Of a stretch of 5,269 bases of DNA, positions 4,039-5,269 are shown in pieces. The stretch lies in the NCBI GenBank assembly GCA_021772215.1, contig JAJFMK010000198.1:1-5269 (forward strand), in the 5' to 3' direction. The notes under the pieces were generated by a model. That model searched no databases and was not told where the DNA came from. It saw only the letters and a program-made list of their open reading frames with translations. Source of the DNA: Chlamydiota bacterium. GTDB lineage: Bacteria; Chlamydiota; Chlamydiia; Chlamydiales; JAJFMK01. The translations under genes and the position numbers were made by a program. Numbering within the stretch: position 1 is the first letter of the stretch; every line of letters starts with the position of its first letter.

Positions 4039-5269
4039 ATTTTATCAAAACCGATCAGATAACGCGCGCGATCTATTCCCAGGACGCCTCGCTCTTTGAG
4101 ATTGAGCCAAAGGCGGTGGCTCTTCCTAAAACCGTTGACGATGTCATAGAGGCGGTCTTAAAGGCTTCCAAAGAGAAGATGCCGATCACAGCGCGCGGTG
4201 GCGCCACAGGTGTGACAGGGGGCTGCCTTGGGCGAGGGATCATTCTCGACATGACCACGCATCTCAACCAGATCATCTCAATAGACCTTAAACGCCAAAG
4301 AGTGGTTTGCCAAAGCGGTGTCATCCAAGATGATCTGAACCGCGCGCTTAACCCTTTGGGATACCGTCTTGGCCCCGACACCTCCACAGGAAACCGCGCC
4401 AGTATCGGCGGCATGGTTGGCAACAACGCAGCCGGATCGCGCTCGCTAAAGTATGGAAGCATGATCGACCATGTGACATCGCTGAAGGCTGTTTTGGCTA
4501 ACGGAGAACTGATCGAGTTCAATGATAGCCCTTCAAGACACAAAGAGAAACTCGAAATGATCTTAAAGGCGTGCCACAGCGAGATCCAGCGAAAATTTCC
4601 GCCGCTACCGCGCCGCGCTTCAGGCTATCTGATCGACCGCCTAGGAGATCCGATCAATGTCGCCAAACTCTTCTGCGGCGCCGAGGGGACGCTCGGTGTC
4701 ATCACAGAGGTGGAGCTCAAAATTGTTCCCATCATCGAAAAGCGTCATAGCGCCGTTCTCTTTTTTGAGAGCCTCCTCAAAGCCTTTGAAGCGGTACCCG
4801 AGCTTCTAAACTTCAATCCAATCACCTTAGAGCTGATCGACAAAGAGATTCTCGACCTCGCCAAAGGCCCTCTAGATTGGCTCGATGGCAAACCTGAAGC
4901 TGTTTTGCTAATCGAGTGTGAAGAGCCGATCAGCGTTGGCAAAAACTTAAGCCGTCAAGAGTGTGAAGATATCGCCGAGGTGAGGCGGCAAGGGTTAGAG
5001 CTTCTACTCTCTAAACGGACGAAAGAGCGAGCTCTTGCCTTCATCGAAGATATCGCCCTGCCACCTGCTCAGCTAGCCCCCTTCATGAAAAGCTATATCC
5101 CCTATCTAAAGGCGCAGTTTGAACATGTAGGCATCTATGGCCATGTGGGCGCCGGCTGCATCCATCTCCGCCCCTTTGCTGACATTACTAAACCTGTGAC
5201 AAAGGAGAAGATGCTCTCGATTCAAAAACGGACCCTGGCCCTGCTTAAAACGATCGACGGCGCCATGAG
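4035..5269 (+). CDS. FAD-linked D-2-hydroxyacid dehydrogenase, YdiJ-type (3'-partial)
   Basis: The first 411 residues of an FAD/FMN-containing dehydrogenase are visible; the frame is open at the right edge. The GTG start overlaps the upstream TGA (GTGA). An in-frame TAA at 4014-4016 leaves no other usual start before the conserved N-terminus YSQDASLFEIEPKAVALP. FAD-binding signatures follow: ARGGATGVTGG (53-63), PDTSTGNRASIGGMVGNNAAG (114-134) and GAEGTLGVITEVELKI (215-230). The oxidase C domain shows FIEDIALPP (336-344) and GHVGAGCIHLRP (369-380), whose His370 and His377 match the active-site/metal histidines of this family (YdiJ: GHVDAGVLHVRP). The conserved GEHG motif should come just past the edge, and YdiJ-type proteins then carry Fe-S domains. 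Such enzymes oxidise D-2-hydroxyglutarate or D-lactate, passing electrons to the respiratory chain. The region between IECEE (293-297) and VRRQG (316-320) is clearly shorter than in E. coli YdiJ. Other candidates are GlcD or quinone-linked D-lactate dehydrogenase. Confidence 0.88.
   Translation, partial: MNFIKTDQITRAIYSQDASLFEIEPKAVALPKTVDDVIEAVLKASKEKMPITARGGATGVTGGCLGRGIILDMTTHLNQIISIDLKRQRVVCQSGVIQDDLNRALNPLGYRLGPDTSTGNRASIGGMVGNNAAGSRSLKYGSMIDHVTSLKAVLANGELIEFNDSPSRHKEKLEMILKACHSEIQRKFPPLPRRASGYLIDRLGDPINVAKLFCGAEGTLGVITEVELKIVPIIEKRHSAVLFFESLLKAFEAVPELLNFNPITLELIDKEILDLAKGPLDWLDGKPEAVLLIECEEPISVGKNLSRQECEDIAEVRRQGLELLLSKRTKERALAFIEDIALPPAQLAPFMKSYIPYLKAQFEHVGIYGHVGAGCIHLRPFADITKPVTKEKMLSIQKRTLALLKTIDGAM

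Noticed and set aside
3899..4099. 66-codon rightward frame across the VOC-like/dehydrogenase junction
   Set aside because: It is out of frame with both genes, and the conserved N-terminus of the dehydrogenase is read from the GTG at 4035 instead.
4073..4543. 156-codon leftward frame opposite the FAD-binding domain
   Set aside because: The plus strand encodes unmistakable FAD-binding motifs here; the opposite frame is a by-product of GC-rich codons.

Overview
The window is bacterial DNA with four genes: a 5'-truncated-by-the-window divergent gene on the left, a large orphan protein, and a tightly coupled enzyme pair that runs off the right edge. Nothing in it names the organism outright. The large orphan protein has long hydrophobic stretches, two coiled coils, a Pro-rich linker, an acidic Ser/Glu/Pro tail and an N-terminus without a classical signal peptide. 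That look is common among secreted or membrane-associated proteins of intracellular bacteria such as the environmental Chlamydiae. With the very AT-rich promoter region, this makes a chlamydia-like host a reasonable but weak guess. No ribosomal, tRNA, transposase, integrase or CRISPR signature was seen.

Layout. Positions 1-261 (minus strand) hold the first 87 codons of an unrecognised gene with a strong ribosome binding site; it continues past the left edge. Positions 262-451 are an extremely AT-rich divergent promoter region: 16 G/C among the 120 bases of 301-420. It contains promoter-like hexamers for both directions, an 8-bp dyad over the leftward -35 and a 17-bp AT palindrome. Positions 452-2656 encode a 734-residue orphan protein. 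Its two lobes (membrane-like segment, coiled coil, hydrophobic helical region) look like an ancient internal duplication, joined by an Ala/Pro linker with a 9-bp DNA repeat and followed by an acidic tail.

Positions 2657-2718 are a 62-bp gap. Its RNA can form a nested structure: an inner hairpin covers the Shine-Dalgarno of the next gene, and an outer GC-rich stem ending in six T's overlaps the first codons of that gene. Positions 2719-4038 encode a 439-residue protein with motifs resembling the VOC-fold DUF1338/HglS family (2-oxoadipate dioxygenase/decarboxylase, which makes D-2-hydroxyglutarate). A GTGA overlap (4035-4038) couples it to a flavin-dependent D-2-hydroxyacid dehydrogenase of the YdiJ type, open at the right edge.

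The most interesting reading is metabolic. In Pseudomonas lysine catabolism, HglS makes D-2-hydroxyglutarate and a YdiJ-type dehydrogenase oxidises it to 2-oxoglutarate. Finding a diverged HglS-like protein translationally coupled to a YdiJ-like dehydrogenase suggests the same two-step route, or a relative of it on another 2-oxoacid, packed into one transcription unit. The dehydrogenase assignment is firm at family level; the HglS-like assignment is motif-based and tentative.
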